Source: Blattamonas nauphoetae (taxonomy: Eukaryota; Preaxostyla; Oxymonadida). From it: DNA of 64,000 nt. Below the pieces are notes generated by a model, which did not search any database, was not told the origin of the DNA, and saw only the letters and a program-made list of their open reading frames with translations. Positions 60,641-64,000 of this stretch are shown here, one piece after another. Position 1 is the stretch's first letter. The number at the start of each line of letters is the position of its first letter. The position numbers and the translations under genes were made by a program. The stretch lies in the NCBI GenBank assembly GCA_033064195.1, contig JARBJD010000220.1, forward strand, positions 62,001-126,000, written 5' to 3'.

Positions 60641-61269
60641 TGGTGGTCTTGATGTGCGTCGGCTGAAGGTATACAACGACCTTGGATTGTGTTTAATCCA
60701 GCGAAGGGAAGAGGTGGACGTGTTGAGTGAGGGGACGAAGGATTTGATCTGATTCCTCGCTCCTCTGGCAGACAACTAAAACGAAGGAGCGTTGATTGCC
60801 TCAACCAAGCCTGATTTCCTTGTGTGCTGCGACTTTGTGTGAGGTGATGAGAATCCAGAATGACGTGTTGCAAAAGATAGCGAGGAGTTCTGACACAGCG
60901 ACTGATTCAGCTTGTGCACTTTCGGCCGGCTGTTCTCCTCCGTCTTCAGCGGCTCCTGAAGGAGACTCAATCAACGACGAGCTGACGGTCGTGCCCTGAG
61001 ACTTCGAAAACGCCAGCGGAGGATGATCCTGAAGACCAGGAAGTTGTGACGTGGCTGAGCCAATGATCAACGTCGTTTTGCGGGTTTGAATTGAGAATAT
61101 CCTTACGAGACGCATTTGGAAGTTGCATCGACAATTGAGGGTCATTTTGAAAGTAATCAGCGCTCACTGTGGAAACAGAATAGGGCGACGAGACATTGGG
61201 AGAAGCGTTTTGAGAGGTGATGGGTGAACGATTGGGGATGGATTGTCGTTCACGCAGTACGTCCTCGCT

Positions 61270-61690
61270 GCATTGGCCCTTCGACACAGTTGGTCGTATT
61301 CTGGCTGGTCTGGGAACAGCGGCCGCCCTAGAATCAAGTCCGCCGAGATACACTTGACACTTCACACGTCGATCTGGCTCAAATTACCGAACACCGCACT
61401 CCCATCGTCAATCACTTAGACTTTCGGCAGACATGCGTGAATTCGAATATTCTTCAGCTTCAGATCACAATGGATGACTTTCAGTTCTCACGAAAAGCAC
61501 GTGGCCTCCAACAGCTGTGAAGCAATCTGCAACAACCGAATTGTTAGTCAGAGGAATATCATCAGAGATATCAAGACTTTGATCAAAACGAAACGACACA
61601 CATATTATATCAGCTGAAGGGAGAATCACTTGAAACAGCCTTGTTTCAAAACACTGTATACGTCATTACCCAACAGCTCCGTATCAAAGC
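61270..61690 (-). pseudogene. DYRK/CMGC-type protein kinase relic
   Basis: The reverse strand reads FDTELLGNDVYSVLKQG and FSLQLI (hinge and alpha-D/E region), LLQIASQLLEA, then KVIHCDLKLKNI (catalytic loop HxDLKxxN; complement at about 61,450-61,480), VIDDGSAVFGN (DFG-equivalent, here DDG) and CISADLILGRPLFPDQPEYD. This is the order of a DYRK-family kinase. At least three in-frame stops interrupt it, the activation-loop SxYYRSPE segment is missing, and DFG has become DDG. A short intron may lie near 61,540-61,600. It is a dead gene. Ser/Pro-rich reverse frames at 60,560-61,260 may be its C-terminal tail. Confidence 0.6.
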
Positions 61691-61989
61691 AGTGGTGTCC
61701 TTTTATACATAGTCATCGATCAGCCGAACAGAGTGAACTTCGTGGGGTTGTGAGTTCGGACACAAAGATTGAAGATGAAGGTGCTATACAGAGTGACAGA
61801 GGTGATAGTTGAACGAGCCCTAATCACGGCTTTAAATTGTGGTTGAATTGATCCATGACCAACGTATAAAGAATTGCTGAAAATGAACCAAAATGAGATG
61901 GAAGCCATATTAACAGTTCTTCATCATTTCTCTCACCCTTCCTCCGCCCTCTCATCCTCCGAACTCACCGCAATCTTCGCACTTTTCTT

Positions 61990-63290
61990 CTCGTTGTGTT
62001 TGCCATCATCCATTCGACAGCATCGGCCGTGTGGACAATGTGTCTCGATCTCCAAGATTTTGATGTGAGTGCAATTAATCCAAAAGGCTCATCGCTGACA
62101 TTGATTTCGATTCACTTTTACCCGTCTCAGAATTCCGAGTTAGCAACAGCGAAAGAGAACTCGACTTTGAACGTGACAGCTTGCAGATATTATGTTGGTA
62201 AGGTGGCATTTCCGATATTGCAAGGATCAGGAGCCACCTGATTGTATCGAACATGACATTCGCCGACATGAACATCACGTCCTCGCTGATCCAATGTGTT
62301 CGCCTGACGACGACCCGAGCCTTCGATTGTTGTGCTGCATTCGTCGTTTGATCGGATACACCTCGCGCAGAACCCGCTTCTGGCTGGCCTGAAATTGTGA
62401 ATGTATGTCTTCAACACCACCTTCACGCAAATCGCGTTTGGGATGCAGGCCTCGAAGCTGTCGCTGTATGAAAGAACGTGGCCTTCGCTGAGAAGGCGAA
62501 GCGAAGTGTTAACGCGACGCCGAACAAAGAACACGACAGCATCTGAATTGTGGCCGAACGGTGGTTTCTGTTCCTTCCGCACGAGCAAGTCTCGCTAAAT
62601 GTGAGCTTCACGAACTGCGAAGGCTCCTCGGCGCCGAAGGGAAGCGGAGGGTTGATTTATGTGTCTGGAGACAGCCAGCTGGACTTCTGCGACGTTTCGA
62701 GTGAAGAGACGTCGACTGGGGAGTGCGGAGGGTTTGTTTATGCCGGCGGAGATGGGAGGAGCTGTTCTCTTACGACGACACACCAGCAGATTCTGTCTCG
62801 AAATCGGACTTCGTGAAGTGCACAAGCTCGACAAGCGGGATGGGGATTTTATTCTTCAGTTCCACGTCGGCTCTGAATGGTCGAACAAAGGCGGTGCGCT
62901 GACCCGAATGGCGATTTTCTGTTCGATTGAAGAGGCTGTGTCTTGCTGGCCGCGGTGGTGGTTGCACTCTGCTTGTGCTGCTGTGGATGTTGTGCTGTGT
63001 GTACGCGGGTGGGGAAGAGAGCCGCCAAATAACCACACATTGAAGCTCGGAGGAACCATAAATCCGCCACCTCGCTCTCCCACGAACCGTGCCATGCGCA
63101 GCTCCCAGCCAGCTATCAACAGGCTCCCCATCACTATGTCCCTGTCTGGTCTGCTCAACAGCCTGCTGATTTCCAGCAGTACCCGCTTGTACCGACGTAC
63201 GAGATCGATCTGATCCACAGCAAGTATGGTCTTTCCGGACAAAACCACAAACCGTACAAGCCATGAAGCAATCAGAAAAATACATCAAAA
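61990..63290 (+). pseudogene. Beta-helix surface protein gene with C-terminal membrane anchor, frameshifted
   Basis: Successive plus-strand frames give IVSNMTFADMNITSSLIQC (about 62,250), VFNTTFTQIAFGMQASK (62,400), SFTNCEGSSAPKGSGGLIYV (62,600), TGECGGFVYAGGDG (62,720) and SDFVKCTSSTSGMGILFFSS (62,800), the same repeat style as the gene at 32,899. A membrane segment, LLAAVVVALCLCCCGCC, lies at about 62,945-62,995, followed by a basic stop-transfer (RVGKRAAK) and a Pro/Gln-rich cytoplasmic tail. At least four frame changes separate these blocks, so it is not expressed whole. It shows that this family normally ends in a Cys-rich anchor. Confidence 0.6.
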
Positions 63291-63299
63291 TCAGTTCTG

Positions 63300-64000
63300 A
63301 TTAGCGATTGTTCGGGAGCGGTTGAGTGTTTTCTACGAACCCGTGGCGCCGAAGGAGGAGGCTGGGTCTGAGCCTGCTATTGTCTCAGCGCTTCTTCCTG
63401 TACTCTCAACGTAGATTCAGTCAGATCTTTCATTTCTTTATCATGAAATCAGGTTCGAACGGACGCAGTGTTTTGATTCCGAAGAAGTATTCTTGAACCA
63501 TGTCGTTTGTAACGAAGCTGAACACTGCCATCACCACTGATACCCGATCTGAGCTGAGTTTTTCCTAATATAGTCCATGATTTGTGTCTGAACCGTTCGG
63601 AGTGTCGTGAACGATGAATGATGACGGAAGTGGAGGAAAGAAACTCGTTTCATCACGTTTTGCGCTGGAGCATCTATTTTGATCGTCTTGTTCGTATCAT
63701 CTTTCTTTCTGCCATCTTTGAATGATACAATAGGGAAGTCAGAAGAATACTTAGACCGCGACGAATGGAACGTGGTACAATTCCTGGTGGTAACTGACCT
63801 CTAAATCGATATAAAGGTATCCTTTCTTTCGAAAACTTGTGAGATAGCGAGACGAGCGATCATCATTGCCATTGTGATCTATGTCAAATTTGAATGTTTG
63901 GGTGGATCTATTTTTCTCTCGTGATGATACATCCAGACATCACGTCATCCCCACATTGCTCACGCCCGTCAGAATTATCATTGAAAAGGATGTGATGATG
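63300..64000. other. Intergenic, no gene seen
   Basis: No open frame of note, no repeat and no RNA signature to the end of the window. Confidence 0.45.

Overview
This is nuclear DNA from a small, intron-bearing, gene-family-rich protist. Short GT-AG introns can be deduced by frame matching (29, 34, 35, 43, 61-77 bases). Genes end at TAA, TAG and TGA, so the code is standard. Intergenic DNA is short but full of repeats. The HEAT/ARM-like multigene family, beta-helix surface proteins with GGAI-type repeats, and DIRS and Polinton-like elements together recall oxymonads such as Blattamonas. That placement is from memory and was not checked by search.

Layout. Bases 1-6,750 hold five members or fragments of one alpha-helical multigene family, a CCHC zinc-knuckle fragment and a stray SPRY-like cassette. 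Bases 7,793-15,691 are a set of nested transposons: a short inverted-repeat element split by a whole-looking DIRS retrotransposon (7,908-12,521) and, in its other arm, by a hAT-like element (12,771-15,673) that carries an intron-containing cyclin-like gene. Bases 15,700-19,115 and 29,200-32,600 are inverted copies of one two-gene module of the multigene family. Between them lie an ARM-like protein gene, a secreted or GPI-type surface protein gene, a coiled-coil/SPRY gene, a surface-protein fragment and a divergent family member. Bases 32,899-37,266 hold a 1,285-residue beta-helix surface protein followed by a 27-bp minisatellite. A MITE (37,602-38,030), a five-exon gene (38,265-40,716) and a strongly structured candidate RNA (40,729-41,007) follow. 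A second hAT-like element occupies 42,028-43,991.

Bases 44,180-55,900 are a broken Polinton-like virus fossil: repeat-rich flank, S74-type fibre protein, two tandem capsid-like genes, small virion-type genes, packaging ATPase and retroviral-type integrase. Most of its genes share a T-rich motif just before the start codon. To its right lie 17-bp repeats, a tRNA-like Pol III relic, a broken Mutator-like transposase, a decayed coiled-coil gene, a DYRK-like kinase relic and a broken beta-helix surface gene.

The window reads as a gene-family nursery and a transposon sink. The intact host genes encode predicted helical-repeat proteins and surface proteins, and most of the remainder are copies in various stages of decay.
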